Shown: positions 25,783 to 33,697 of the stretch, one piece after another
How the letters are laid out: each line of letters starts with the position of its first letter
How positions within the stretch are numbered: the first letter of the stretch is position 1
Assembly (NCBI GenBank): GCA_007121455.1
Contig: SKKN01000003.1
Coordinates: forward strand, 186,001-250,000
DNA: 64,000 bases
Direction: 5' to 3'
Source: Gemmatimonadota bacterium
Lineage (GTDB): Bacteria > Gemmatimonadota > Gemmatimonadetes > Longimicrobiales > Gaopeijiaceae
Notes under the pieces: generated by a model
Told to the model about the DNA's origin: nothing
Databases searched by the model: none
The model's input: only the letters and a program-made list of their open reading frames with translations
Made by a program: the position numbers and the translations under genes

Positions 25783-26291
25783 AGGAGCAGGCACGGGACA
25801 AGGCCCGACATCAGACCCGCCGGGTGAGGCAGGGATTCAGCCACATGCTCGACGAAAACCCCGTGGCCCTCGGAGCAGTCGCTTTCGGGCTCGGCCTCGC
25901 GAGCGGGATCTCGGCCCCCACGACCTCCACCGAGGACCAACTCGGAGGACGGGCTTCCGACACCCTGAAGCGAGAGGCGAAGGATGCCGGGGAGGATACG
26001 GCGGAGGGCGTACGACGGGTTGCCCGGGAGGCCGCTTTCGCCGCGGGAGATGAGATGGATCGGCAACGGGAAGGGCGGCACCCCGACGAGATGGGTCGTG
26101 AGACCGGACGCAGCGTCGGCGCCGAAGCTGGAGCGGTCGCTGGCCGCACGAAGGACGCGGCCGTTCGACGGGCGGGGGAGGAAGGTCCGACCCCGGAGGA
26201 CCTGGAGCAGCGTGCCCGAAAAATGGGTGAGGAGAGCCGACGGCAGGCCGAGCGCGACGTGGACCCCGGAGGCGGGACGAGGAAAGGCTGA
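25779..26291 (+). CDS. hypothetical envelope-stress protein with one hydrophobic segment
   Basis: Protein of 170 residues. A short basic start, HQTRRVRQGFSHMLDENP, leads to one hydrophobic segment (VALGAVAFGLGLASG, about 28-43). A long polar, Ala/Glu/Arg-rich tail follows. This layout resembles the membrane half of DUF3618 proteins or YtxH-like stress proteins. It overlaps the DUF3618 gene by ATGA and ends the operon. Function not known. Confidence 0.6.
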   Translation: MKEQARDKARHQTRRVRQGFSHMLDENPVALGAVAFGLGLASGISAPTTSTEDQLGGRASDTLKREAKDAGEDTAEGVRRVAREAAFAAGDEMDRQREGRHPDEMGRETGRSVGAEAGAVAGRTKDAAVRRAGEEGPTPEDLEQRARKMGEESRRQAERDVDPGGGTRKG

Positions 26292-26402
26292 GAGTCAGGG
26301 CTCGCCGCCGGAGAAGACGGTTCGGCCGCTCCAGGAGGAGCGCGCCGGGCCGTCTTGCGTGCGGGGCCCATGGTTCAGTATGCCAGCACCGACTGCTGTG
26401 CT

Positions 26403-26408
26403 TATACT
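26403..26408 (+). promoter_or_regulatory. candidate -10 box upstream of the DUF5916 gene
   Basis: TATACT in the context TGCTTATACTAT resembles an extended -10 element and stands out in GC-rich sequence. No good -35 is found at 16-18 bases. It lies 78 bases before the gene start at 26487. Confidence 0.35.
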
Positions 26409-26486
26409 ATTTTCCAGATGGGATCCGGAGCACGACCGATCACGGCGTTCGGGTCCGAGACGAGCTCCCTGTTACGAGGTGGATTC

Positions 26487-28757
26487 ATGAAGGTCCGAAG
26501 CCTTGCCGTGTCGACCGCCGCGCTCCTCCTCGCCTCGGTAGTCTCGGGAGCGAGTTCCCTGATGGCGCAGAACGGGGAACCGGGAACCGAGGACGCCCTG
26601 CCCACGATCACCTCGGGGATGGCGACGCAGGTACAGGCGGGGCCGGTGATCGACGGCCATCTGGACGACCCCATCTGGGCCGAGGCGGAGCCGCTCAGCG
26701 GCTTCGTCCAGCACGAGCCCCTCGTGGGCGCCCCCATCTCGGAGCATACCGAAGTTCGAATCCTCTTCGACGATCAGGCGATCTACATCGGGGCCTGGCT
26801 CCACGACCGGGAGGCGGATCGGATCATCGTCGGTGAGCGCCGAAGGAATGCCAACCTCTCACAGTCCGACGCCTTCCTTGTCGTGCTGGACACTTACCAG
26901 GATCGGCAGAACGCCTTCGTCTTCGGCACGAACCCCGGAGGGATCGAATACGATGGTCAGGTCCGGGCCGGCGGGAACGTGAATACCAACTGGGATGGGA
27001 GTTGGAACGTGGCCACCTCGCGGGACGCCGAGGGCTGGTACGTCGAAATGCGCATCCCCTTCTCCACGCTTCGGTACGCGTCCGGAGAGGATCAAAGCTG
27101 GGGACTCAACCTGGCTCGCTACATCGGAAGGAGGCACGAGCAGGCCTTCTGGTCCCCGGTTCCGCGGCAATACAACCTCTACCGCCTCACCGAGGCGGGG
27201 ATCCTGACCGGGATTGCCCCTCCGCCCCAGCGGCTCTCCACCGTAACCCCGTACCTCCTCGGCGCGGGCCAGCAGAACCTGCCGGGACAGCCCGGGACGG
27301 AGTACCCCTTTGAGGTCGGGGCCGACGCGAAAATCGGGATCACCCCCAGCCTGGCCCTCGACCTGACCGTGAACACCGACTTCGCTCAGGTGGAGGTGGA
27401 CGACCAGCAGGTGGATCTCACCCGATTCAACCTCTTCTTCCCCGAGCGGCGTCCCTTCTTCCTGGAGAATGCGGACCTCTTCTCCATGCAGTCCGCCCGT
27501 CCGGGCTCGTCTCAGACTCCCGTGCAGATGTTCCACAGCCGGAGGATCGGCGTACACCAGGGGCAGGAGGTGCCGATCCAGGCCGGCGCCCGCCTCTCCG
27601 GCCGGGTCGCCGGGGCGGACGTGGGAATCCTGTACATGCGAACGGACGAGGTGGAGGAGTTCCAGGATTCCAATGACTGGATGGTGGGGAGGGTGGTACA
27701 GGAGCTCCCGAACCGCTCCCGCGTCGGTGCGATCTTCACTCAGCGCAGGTCCGCGGACCACTCCGGAGATTTCAATCGGCTCTACGGGTTCGATGCCCGC
27801 CTGGGCATCGGGGACCGATGGACCTTCGATACGTTGCTGGGCTCCTCGGACACCCCGGGGCTGGACGGGGACTCACGCCTCATGGCGCTGGTGGGGGAGT
27901 TCCGCTCGGAGGGCTGGCAGGTGTCCGGATACTACGACCACATCGGGGACCACTTCGATCCCGAGGTCGGCTTCGTTCGCCGCATCCGGCCGGGCCTCGG
28001 CTACACCGCTCGCCATCTCCGGGCGATGCACTACCTGCGTGTTCCGGGGATCGAGTGGATCCGGGAGCTCCGCCCCCATACCAGCTATACGATCACGAAT
28101 GATCTGGGAGGGTTCAAGCTCACGGAACGCGTCCACATGCATACGCACGTGGAGTTGGAGAATGGCGGCTTGACGATGCCGGCGTTCGACTGGGAGCTGG
28201 AGGGGCTGGATCAGCCGTTCCAGATCGCGGGGTCCGACATCGTGGTGCCCGCCGGAACCTACAGCGGGTGGACGTTCTGGTCCTCGCAGAACACCAATCG
28301 TGCGGCTCCGGTATCCCTGAGCAACCGCGTGGCGGTGGGGAGCTTCTTGAGCGGTAGGCGGATCGGAGTCTCGGGCGGAGTCGATGTCCGCAGGGGCGGA
28401 ACCCTCACGGGGAGCGTGAACGTGAACCACAACCGGATCGATCTGCCCGAGGGCAATTTCAACACGACGCTGACCCGCCTGCGCCTTCGGTATGCATTCA
28501 CGCCGGCGATGTCCCTGCAGTCCTCGCTCCAGTACAGCGACCAGACCGGAGTCTGGACCGGGCACCTGCGCTTCGGCTGGCTGGACACCGCGGGGACCGG
28601 TCTATTCGTGGTCTACAACCAGCGGCAGTTCATGGAGGTGTCCGGAATCTCGGGCATCCTCCCCCAGAGCGGCTTGGAGGACCCGGAGCGGACCTTCGTG
28701 ATCAAGTACACGCGCCAGTTCGATGTGTCGGGGATGTGGCGCCCGTTCGGGGGCTGA
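26487..28757 (+). CDS. CBM9-like/DUF5916 outer-membrane barrel protein
   Basis: Secreted protein of 756 residues with signal peptide about 1-27. Residues about 50-240 match the carbohydrate-binding family 9-like beta-sandwich, beginning VIDGHLDDPIWAEAE and including EMRIPFSTLRY. The DUF5916 barrel follows, with TVNTDFAQVEVDDQQV, FPERRPFFLENADLF and many amphipathic strands to an aromatic end. Such proteins are abundant in Gemmatimonadota and Bacteroidota and are thought to be surface proteins; ligand unknown. ATG 26487 has GAGGTGG upstream. Confidence 0.88.
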   Translation: MKVRSLAVSTAALLLASVVSGASSLMAQNGEPGTEDALPTITSGMATQVQAGPVIDGHLDDPIWAEAEPLSGFVQHEPLVGAPISEHTEVRILFDDQAIYIGAWLHDREADRIIVGERRRNANLSQSDAFLVVLDTYQDRQNAFVFGTNPGGIEYDGQVRAGGNVNTNWDGSWNVATSRDAEGWYVEMRIPFSTLRYASGEDQSWGLNLARYIGRRHEQAFWSPVPRQYNLYRLTEAGILTGIAPPPQRLSTVTPYLLGAGQQNLPGQPGTEYPFEVGADAKIGITPSLALDLTVNTDFAQVEVDDQQVDLTRFNLFFPERRPFFLENADLFSMQSARPGSSQTPVQMFHSRRIGVHQGQEVPIQAGARLSGRVAGADVGILYMRTDEVEEFQDSNDWMVGRVVQELPNRSRVGAIFTQRRSADHSGDFNRLYGFDARLGIGDRWTFDTLLGSSDTPGLDGDSRLMALVGEFRSEGWQVSGYYDHIGDHFDPEVGFVRRIRPGLGYTARHLRAMHYLRVPGIEWIRELRPHTSYTITNDLGGFKLTERVHMHTHVELENGGLTMPAFDWELEGLDQPFQIAGSDIVVPAGTYSGWTFWSSQNTNRAAPVSLSNRVAVGSFLSGRRIGVSGGVDVRRGGTLTGSVNVNHNRIDLPEGNFNTTLTRLRLRYAFTPAMSLQSSLQYSDQTGVWTGHLRFGWLDTAGTGLFVVYNQRQFMEVSGISGILPQSGLEDPERTFVIKYTRQFDVSGMWRPFGG

Positions 28758-28883
28758 GCACGAGGCGTGCGTTCGTCCGTTTGATTGATCAGACCCGGAT
28801 GGGGGCTACAGCAGCGGGGATCGAGATACTATCTTGTAAGTCGCTCCCCGAGTGGGACGCTGTCCGCGTCGGGGAGTCCATAC

Positions 28884-28956
28884 GGGGCCATAGCTCAGTT
28901 GGGAGAGCGCCTGCTTTGCAAGCAGGAGGTCGGCGGTTCGAACCCGCCTGGCTCCA
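28884..28956 (+). tRNA. tRNA-Ala (anticodon TGC)
   Basis: Complete 73-base cloverleaf. The acceptor GGGGCCA pairs with TGGCTCC and includes the G3-U70 pair that identifies alanine tRNA. The anticodon loop TTTGCAA carries TGC at 28917-28919. The T-loop GGTTCGAACC is normal. CCA is not encoded: the discriminator A at 28956 is followed by TTG. It stands alone and is followed directly by an open frame encoding a zinc-ribbon-like protein. Confidence 0.97.
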
Positions 28957-29210
28957 TTGACCAGACTCCGGCGATCGATCCCGCCGAACCCGACCCGACC
29001 CCGGAGTTCGTCTTCGATCAGTCCCTTCCCGACGAGTTCGAGGTCCTCTGCGGGAGCTGCCGTACGGAGCTGACCATCCGAAGCTATCTGGAATCGGGAG
29101 CGCGTTGCCCCCGATGCTCGGCCGCGTTCGATCCACGCTGCGCCGCCCACTACCCCCTCTACTTCCAGATGGAGGTGGAAGCGCCCCCACCGAAACGGGG
29201 AGGCCGGTGA
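28956..29210 (+). CDS. small double-CxxC zinc-ribbon-like protein, start unclear
   Basis: The frame is open from 28785 straight through the tRNA gene, but protein-like sequence begins only after it: an acidic start (PAEPDPTPEFVFDQSLPDEF), then CGSC and CPRC separated by 17 residues, then FDPRCAAHYPLYF. Two CxxC pairs suggest a bound zinc. There is no ATG, GTG or TTG between the tRNA and the first CxxC; an ATT at 28956, a non-standard start, would give 84 residues. Family not recognised. It could instead be a 3' remnant of a longer gene displaced by the tRNA. Confidence 0.5.
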   Translation: MDQTPAIDPAEPDPTPEFVFDQSLPDEFEVLCGSCRTELTIRSYLESGARCPRCSAAFDPRCAAHYPLYFQMEVEAPPPKRGGR

Positions 29211-29362
29211 GCGATCCGCTCCGGCCCGTCAGAGGATCGCCCCTCCCCCTCTCACGCCATCCTTGCAGGAATCCTGCTCCCGGATCCATGTTGTGAGAAG
29301 CCGGTGAAAGGGCCAACTGATCGAACACCCCGCTTCGGCGGGCACACCCCATGGAGGGAACC

Positions 29363-30085
29363 ATGACCCTGTCGCGACGGGACGCCATTCGGCTCACGGG
29401 AAGTGCGCTGGCAGGGCTCTCTGTCTGTGGGCTCGCCCCGGGGAACGCGCGGGCGCGGCCTCCGTCCCGACCGCAGCCTTGGCCCGACCGGCTCGTGGAG
29501 ATGCCGCTTCGGGATCGGGTCGAGTTCCCCCTCAACCCCGACGGCTCGGCTCCGGAATATCCCGAGAGCGAGGCGGGTCCCATCGAGGGCGTGATCTGGC
29601 GCTATACGAACGGAGAGCCGCCGGAAATCGAGTTCGACTACCGCCGGATGGCCGTGAAGGTCGATCCCCGGGGGATGGCGAAGCTCGGAGGCACTCTGAC
29701 CTTCGAGGACCTGGAGCGGCTCCCCAGGGTCTCCCACGTCTTCCTCCTCCAGTGCGGGGTGCCCACGCCCCGGGGAATCGTGAAGTGGACCGGGGTGCGC
29801 TTCCGGGATTTCGCGGAGATGCTCGAGGTTCAGCCCCACACGGTCGAGAAGGGCTACTGCCGCTTCGTCGGCTCCGACCGCTACTACGTGGACGAACCGG
29901 TGCCCGCGCTGATGCACCCTCAGGTGATGCTGGCGTGGCTCATGAATGACGAGCCGATCCCGCCGACCAACGGGGCGCCGCTGCGCCTGATCATGCCGTT
30001 CCGCTACGGGGCTCGAAGCCTGAAGGCGATCACCGAAATCCACTTCGGCACGCCGGGGCTGCCGCAGGAGCCGTTCCCGGGCTGA
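29363..30085 (+). CDS. Tat-exported sulfite-oxidase-like molybdopterin oxidoreductase
   Basis: Protein of 240 residues. The N-terminus has a twin-arginine signal, SRRDAIRLTGSALAG. A single oxidoreductase_molyb domain follows, with the cysteine expected to ligate molybdenum in VFLLQCGVPTPRG and a following WTGVRFRDFAEML. The conserved C-terminal PLRLIMPFRYGARSLKAI is normal. There is no heme domain or dimerisation domain, so it is of the short MsrP/YedY type. GGAGGG is four bases before ATG 29363. The redox partner is not encoded next to it. Confidence 0.87.
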   Translation: MTLSRRDAIRLTGSALAGLSVCGLAPGNARARPPSRPQPWPDRLVEMPLRDRVEFPLNPDGSAPEYPESEAGPIEGVIWRYTNGEPPEIEFDYRRMAVKVDPRGMAKLGGTLTFEDLERLPRVSHVFLLQCGVPTPRGIVKWTGVRFRDFAEMLEVQPHTVEKGYCRFVGSDRYYVDEPVPALMHPQVMLAWLMNDEPIPPTNGAPLRLIMPFRYGARSLKAITEIHFGTPGLPQEPFPG

Positions 30086-30122
30086 CGGCCTGTCTCGTAC
30101 CGCGCCGGGAAAGGAGAATCCG

Positions 30123-30408
30123 GTGCCGATGCCCGATCATCCGAAGTCACGTTTCCTTCGACCCGTCGCGGTCCCTGCCGCCGTCCACGCCCTTTTCGGC
30201 CTGGCGGCCCTGGAGCTCCACGGCCAGGCGGGGGAGGACGGCATCCGTCCCGGCGTGAGGGAGATCCCGGCCCGCGTCCTCGGGGACGTGCCGCTGTCCA
30301 CGCCCGACAGCGTGGTCCAGCGCCTCGTCAACCGTCTCGACTTCGACAGCTACAAGGAGCTCATCCGGGGGCTCGCGGATTTCGGGGATCGCCAGGAAGG
30401 GACGGAGC
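30123..30408 (+). pseudogene. 5' fragment of an M28-type aminopeptidase gene
   Basis: GTG at 30123 opens a signal-peptide-like start. The sequence RLDFDSYKELIRGLADFGDR QEGTE (read as one, about residues 69-95) resembles the N-terminal region of secreted M28 peptidases. After residue 95 similarity stops at once and the frame continues in unrelated sequence to 30506. No zinc-binding part of the peptidase exists anywhere downstream. The break coincides with the left arm of a perfect inverted repeat (30395-30405). The toxin-antitoxin genes begin 145 bases later. Confidence 0.55.
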
Positions 30409-30439
30409 AACCATCCGATCCAGGATCGCCGTCCCTTCC
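30395..30439. repeat. 11-bp perfect inverted repeat with inner palindrome
   Basis: GGAAGGGACGG (30395-30405) is repeated inverted as CCGTCCCTTCC (30429-30439). Inside, CGATCC-A-GGATCG (30416-30428) is another near-perfect palindrome adjoining the right arm. The left arm is within the truncated M28-like coding sequence, so the right arm may be a fold-back copy made during rearrangement. Confidence 0.8.
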
Positions 30440-30493
30440 ATACGAGTTAGACGACGTGGGTGGCCGTGGCAGGGCTCAGGTCGGTCGACCCTA

Positions 30494-30531
30494 TTGCTAC
30501 CCGTGATCGGAGTTGCTACCATTGTTATAAC
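30494..30531 (+). promoter_or_regulatory. candidate promoter/operator of the AbrB-Doc pair
   Basis: TTGCTACC occurs twice, at 30494-30501 and 30513-30520 (19-base period). A -10-like TATAAC follows at 30526-30531, with a weak GTGATC at the -35 position (30503-30508). The antitoxin starts at 30553. Direct repeats next to the promoter are a common place for autorepression by an AbrB/MazE-type antitoxin. Inference. Confidence 0.4.
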
Positions 30532-30552
30532 CTCTCTCCGGAGACCTTGAGC

Positions 30553-30780
30553 ATGACAAAAGAGACCACCATCCGTGCCATCGGCAACTCCTCGGGTGCC
30601 ACCATCCCGAAGGACATCCTGGACCGTTATCGTCTCGCTCAGGGCGACCGGGTGCATCTCATCGAGACCGACGAGGGCATCCTGATCACGCCCTACGACC
30701 CCCTCTTCTCCGAAGCCATGGAGATCTACGCGGAGGGAGCAAAGAAGTACCGTGATGCGATGCGAGAGCTCGCGAAGTGA
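30553..30780 (+). CDS. AbrB/MazE-type antitoxin
   Basis: DNA-binding antitoxin of 75 residues. The N-terminal swapped-hairpin AbrB signature is IRAIGNSSGATIPKDILDRY, followed by GDRVHLIETDEGILITPYDP; the helical tail (residues about 52-75) should wrap the toxin. GGAGA eight bases before ATG 30553. The stop overlaps the Doc start (GTGA), so production is coupled. The pair resembles chromosomal AbrB-Doc modules rather than phage P1 Phd-Doc. Confidence 0.88.
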   Translation: MTKETTIRAIGNSSGATIPKDILDRYRLAQGDRVHLIETDEGILITPYDPLFSEAMEIYAEGAKKYRDAMRELAK

Positions 30781-31166
30781 GCGAGCCTCGGTGGCTCACC
30801 TCCAGTGTGGTTCTCGCCATCCACGCCGACCAAATCACCGAGCACGGTGGATCCGCTGGCCTCCGGGACCGTGGTCTGCTTGAGTCCGCGCTCGAGAAAC
30901 CGCGAAATCGACTTCACTACGAACCGGACTCCGACCTGGCCACAGTGGCTGCATCCTACGGATTCGGGGTCGCCAGGAACCATCCCTTCATCGATGGAAA
31001 CAAGCGCGTCGCCTTCCAGGTGATGTACGTCTTCCTCGGGCTGAACGGCCTTCGAATCGAGCCTGCCCAGGAAGAGGTCGTCTCGCTCATGCTTTCCGTG
31101 GCGAGCGGTGACATCGATGAACCACAACTCGCCTCTTGGCTTCGAGAAGGGTCCGTCCCTCGGTAA
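30777..31166 (+). CDS. Doc-type Fic-fold toxin (death on curing)
   Basis: Protein of 129 residues. The active-site motif HPFIDGNKR lies at 69-77. Fic enzymes use this His for transfer onto a target hydroxyl; Doc toxins phosphorylate EF-Tu and stop translation. The lysine in GNKR is Doc-like, but the glycine before it is Fic-like, so kinase versus AMP transfer cannot be settled by sequence. The N-terminal LTSSVVLAIHADQITEHGG segment and length match Doc. The start is GTG at 30777, overlapping the antitoxin stop. The next fragment follows in the same frame right after the TAA. Confidence 0.87.
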   Translation: MSEPRWLTSSVVLAIHADQITEHGGSAGLRDRGLLESALEKPRNRLHYEPDSDLATVAASYGFGVARNHPFIDGNKRVAFQVMYVFLGLNGLRIEPAQEEVVSLMLSVASGDIDEPQLASWLREGSVPR

Positions 31167-31690
31167 CGCCCGTTCCCGAGTTCCGAGGCCGCCGAGGCGG
31201 GAGTGGCCACGATCGAGCACCTGAGCGGGCTCGCGCTGGCCTATCAGCGTCGCGGCGGAGACCCCTTTGCCGAGGAGGTGGACGAGGCCATCGGGGCCGG
31301 CTCGGATCTCCCCGCGGCCCCCGGGATGTACCCCGGGTGGGGGCTCCACCAGGAGCTCGAGGCGCTCGTCCACCTCGGGATGACCCCGACCGAGGCGCTG
31401 CGCGCCGCCACCTGGGGCGCGGCGGAGCTCGCCGGGCGGGACGACATCGGCGAGCTCTCGGCCGCGGCCCGCGCGGACGTGGTCGTGGTGGCCGGGGATC
31501 CTACGCGCGAGATTACCGACACGCGCTGGCTCGAAGCCGTCTGGTTCGGGGGCGAGCCGGTGGAGTTGGATCTCGCCTGGGAGCGGGTGATCGAGGCCCT
31601 GGAGGCGGCCGCAGCCGCCTTCGGCGGGTCAGGGAGCCCGCCGATGGGGCCAGGACGGCCCGTTCCGGAAACAGCGGCTTCCGACCCGGT
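31167..31690 (+). pseudogene. 3' fragment of an amidohydrolase (imidazolonepropionase-like)
   Basis: Protein similarity begins abruptly after the Doc stop with EAAEAGVATIEHLSGL and continues through LHQELEALVHLGMTPTEALR, GELSAAARADVVVVAGDP and WFGGEPVEL. These are the C-terminal third of a secreted amidohydrolase; the N-terminal metal-binding HxH half is absent. No ribosome site or suitable start is seen (the first usable GTG is 31203). Its frame also runs 170 bases into the opposing acetyltransferase gene, which suggests that its own 3' end is damaged. Confidence 0.7.
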
Positions 31691-32571
31691 CAATCCCTGG
31701 GCTTGGGCGGACCCCAGTTGGCCCGGACGTACACCACCGGGAATCCGAGTCGCTTCAGGTTCCGATAGCTGGGGTTGGGCTTGTCGGCGAGCTCCTCGTC
31801 GGTCTCCGTCGCGATCCATCGGGCGCCAAGCGCTCGGGCGTCGGCTACGCGACGGGCGATGAGAGCGGACTGGGCTCCTCGCCCCCGGTGATCCGGCAGC
31901 GTGCTGGCGAAGGTCAGCTCAGCGAAGCGCTCCCCTTCGACATCCGAGAGAAAAAGGGCTCCCGTGGCCACCGGCGTGTCGCCGTCCTTGGCCACGTAGA
32001 GGGTCCACCTTTCCCGCCCCACCAGTCCCTCGAGCCAGGGTGCGAATGCCGGGGGAAGGCCGAAGTTCTCCACTAAGATCCCGGCCCATGCCTCGCTCAT
32101 GCGCTCCCGTTCCTCGCCGGCGAGGTCACCATCGACCCTCACGATCCGCAGGTCCGTCCGGGAGGGGACGTCCGCCCGGGCGGGACCCAGGTGCTTCGCC
32201 CACCCTCGCAGCCGGATCACGCCCCGCTCGCCGGCTGCCGCCCGGAAGGCCTCGGACTCCATGTGGGGGAGGAGCTGGACCATCCAGCGGCGCACTGCCG
32301 CCTCCCGGTAGTGCGCGGCTGCCCGGTCCAGTGTAGCCTCGGCCGCTCCCGCGGCGGCGGGGCCGTCGTCCAGCCCCACCGCCATCACCCGGTTGAACAT
32401 GGGGTGGTCGTGGCCGCCGGCGGTCAGGTAGCGGGCTCCTCCGTGCCGGTGGAGGCGGAGGCCCTCCCGAGAGGCCAGCTCCGGAGGGACGGCGTCGAAG
32501 AGGTCGTCGTATAGCCTTGCCTCCACGGTTTCGAGGAGGCGCTCGAGGTCGGCGTCGGTGGGAAGGGTCAT
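31690..32571 (-). CDS. GNAT-family N-acetyltransferase
   Basis: Soluble protein of 293 residues. The C-terminal half has the GNAT core: VATGALFLSDVEGERFAELTF is beta-strand sequence (VATGALFLSDVEG onward), then LPDHRGRGAQSALIARR, the acetyl-CoA pyrophosphate loop of the Q/RxxGxG/A type. SYRNLKRLGFPVVYVR closes the fold. The N-terminal 140 residues are helical and may be a degenerate second domain. Acceptor unknown. It ends against the amidohydrolase fragment and is 25 bases downstream of the AI-2E family gene on the same strand. Confidence 0.85.
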   Translation of the reverse strand: MTLPTDADLERLLETVEARLYDDLFDAVPPELASREGLRLHRHGGARYLTAGGHDHPMFNRVMAVGLDDGPAAAGAAEATLDRAAAHYREAAVRRWMVQLLPHMESEAFRAAAGERGVIRLRGWAKHLGPARADVPSRTDLRIVRVDGDLAGEERERMSEAWAGILVENFGLPPAFAPWLEGLVGRERWTLYVAKDGDTPVATGALFLSDVEGERFAELTFASTLPDHRGRGAQSALIARRVADARALGARWIATETDEELADKPNPSYRNLKRLGFPVVYVRANWGPPKPRD

Positions 32572-32596
32572 GGATGGCGCTCCAGCACGGGGGTAC

Positions 32597-33667
32597 TCAA
32601 ACCACCTCGGCGGGACCCTCTTTCCTTTCCTCGTGCTCGCGGGCGAACATCTCCCAGACCGAGAGGAAGAAGGCCGCGATCACCGGCCCCACCACTACGC
32701 CCGAGAGGCCGAAGGCGGCGAGGCCGCCCAGAGTCGAGATGAGGATCAGAAAATCCGGCATCTGGGTGTACCGCCCGATCAGCACTGGGCGGAGTACGTT
32801 GTCGATCAGCCCGATGAAAAGCGCTCCCACGCCGACGAGAATGAGAGCCCGCACCGGACTTCCGGTGACGGCCAGGATGATTGCCGCCGGACCCCATACG
32901 AGGCTGGCGCCCACCCCCGGGAGGAACGACAGCACGGTCATGATGGCTCCCCAGAACACGGGCCCGGGGATCCCGAGCATCCAGAACACGAGCCCGCCGA
33001 CTCCCCCCTGTACGGCTGCCACGACGAGCGCACCTCCGATCGTGGCGCGGGAAACGCTCGCGAACTTCGCGAGGAGGGCCTGCTCTCTCTCCTCGCCGAG
33101 GGGCAGTGCTCCCACCACGCCCTCGAGGATCCGATCCCCGTCCCTGAGGAAAAAGAAGAGGACATAGAGCATCACCGCGGAAAGGATGGTGATGCGAACC
33201 GCATCCTGACCGATCGCCAGCGCCTGCTGGGCCATCCACTGGCTCGCCACCACCCCCACCGTGGCGAACCCCTCCCGCAACTGCTGCAGGTCCACGCCGA
33301 GCACGCCGAGCCGGTCCGAGGCGACCGGGATGAGGTCCTCGATCCACCGGATCGCCGCTGCCGGATCGATTTCCCCCGTGGCGATGCGCTCGTAGAAGAG
33401 GAGCGCTTCGCGGGATAGCGCGAGGCCCAGGACGGTGAGGGGGAGGACGACCGCGAACAGGATCGTGAGGATCGTGAGGAGTGAGGCGACCGAAGGGCGG
33501 CCCCGCGTTCGCTCGAGCCACCAGTGTTGGACGGGCTGGAAGACGATGGCCAGCACCACGGCCCAGAAGAGGGGCATGATGAAGCCCCGGATCAGACCGA
33601 GGAAAGCGAGGGTCGTAATCGAGACGAGCAGGATGAAGAAGCCTCGCTCGAGGGAGGGCGGTCGCAT
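32597..33667 (-). CDS. AI-2E family transporter (PerM/YhhQ-type permease)
   Basis: Membrane protein of 356 residues with about eight transmembrane helices. An N-terminal pair of helices (about 10-45 and 60-85) is followed by a soluble segment. The conserved C-terminal bundle has FLPGVGASLVWGP, GLIDNVLRPVLIG and LGGLAAFGLSGVVVGP, which are family signatures. Members include TqsA and sodium/proton antiporter-like proteins; the name does not prove autoinducer transport. Likely co-transcribed with the TPR lipoprotein upstream (30-base gap). Confidence 0.88.
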   Translation of the reverse strand: MRPPSLERGFFILLVSITTLAFLGLIRGFIMPLFWAVVLAIVFQPVQHWWLERTRGRPSVASLLTILTILFAVVLPLTVLGLALSREALLFYERIATGEIDPAAAIRWIEDLIPVASDRLGVLGVDLQQLREGFATVGVVASQWMAQQALAIGQDAVRITILSAVMLYVLFFFLRDGDRILEGVVGALPLGEEREQALLAKFASVSRATIGGALVVAAVQGGVGGLVFWMLGIPGPVFWGAIMTVLSFLPGVGASLVWGPAAIILAVTGSPVRALILVGVGALFIGLIDNVLRPVLIGRYTQMPDFLILISTLGGLAAFGLSGVVVGPVIAAFFLSVWEMFAREHEERKEGPAEVV

Positions 33668-33697
33668 GGCGTTCCGGGTCGGGGTCGGAGGCTCGGA

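Noticed and set aside
30086-31690. Insertion sequence or integron around the toxin-antitoxin pair
   Set aside because: No transposase, integrase, terminal repeats or target duplications could be found.
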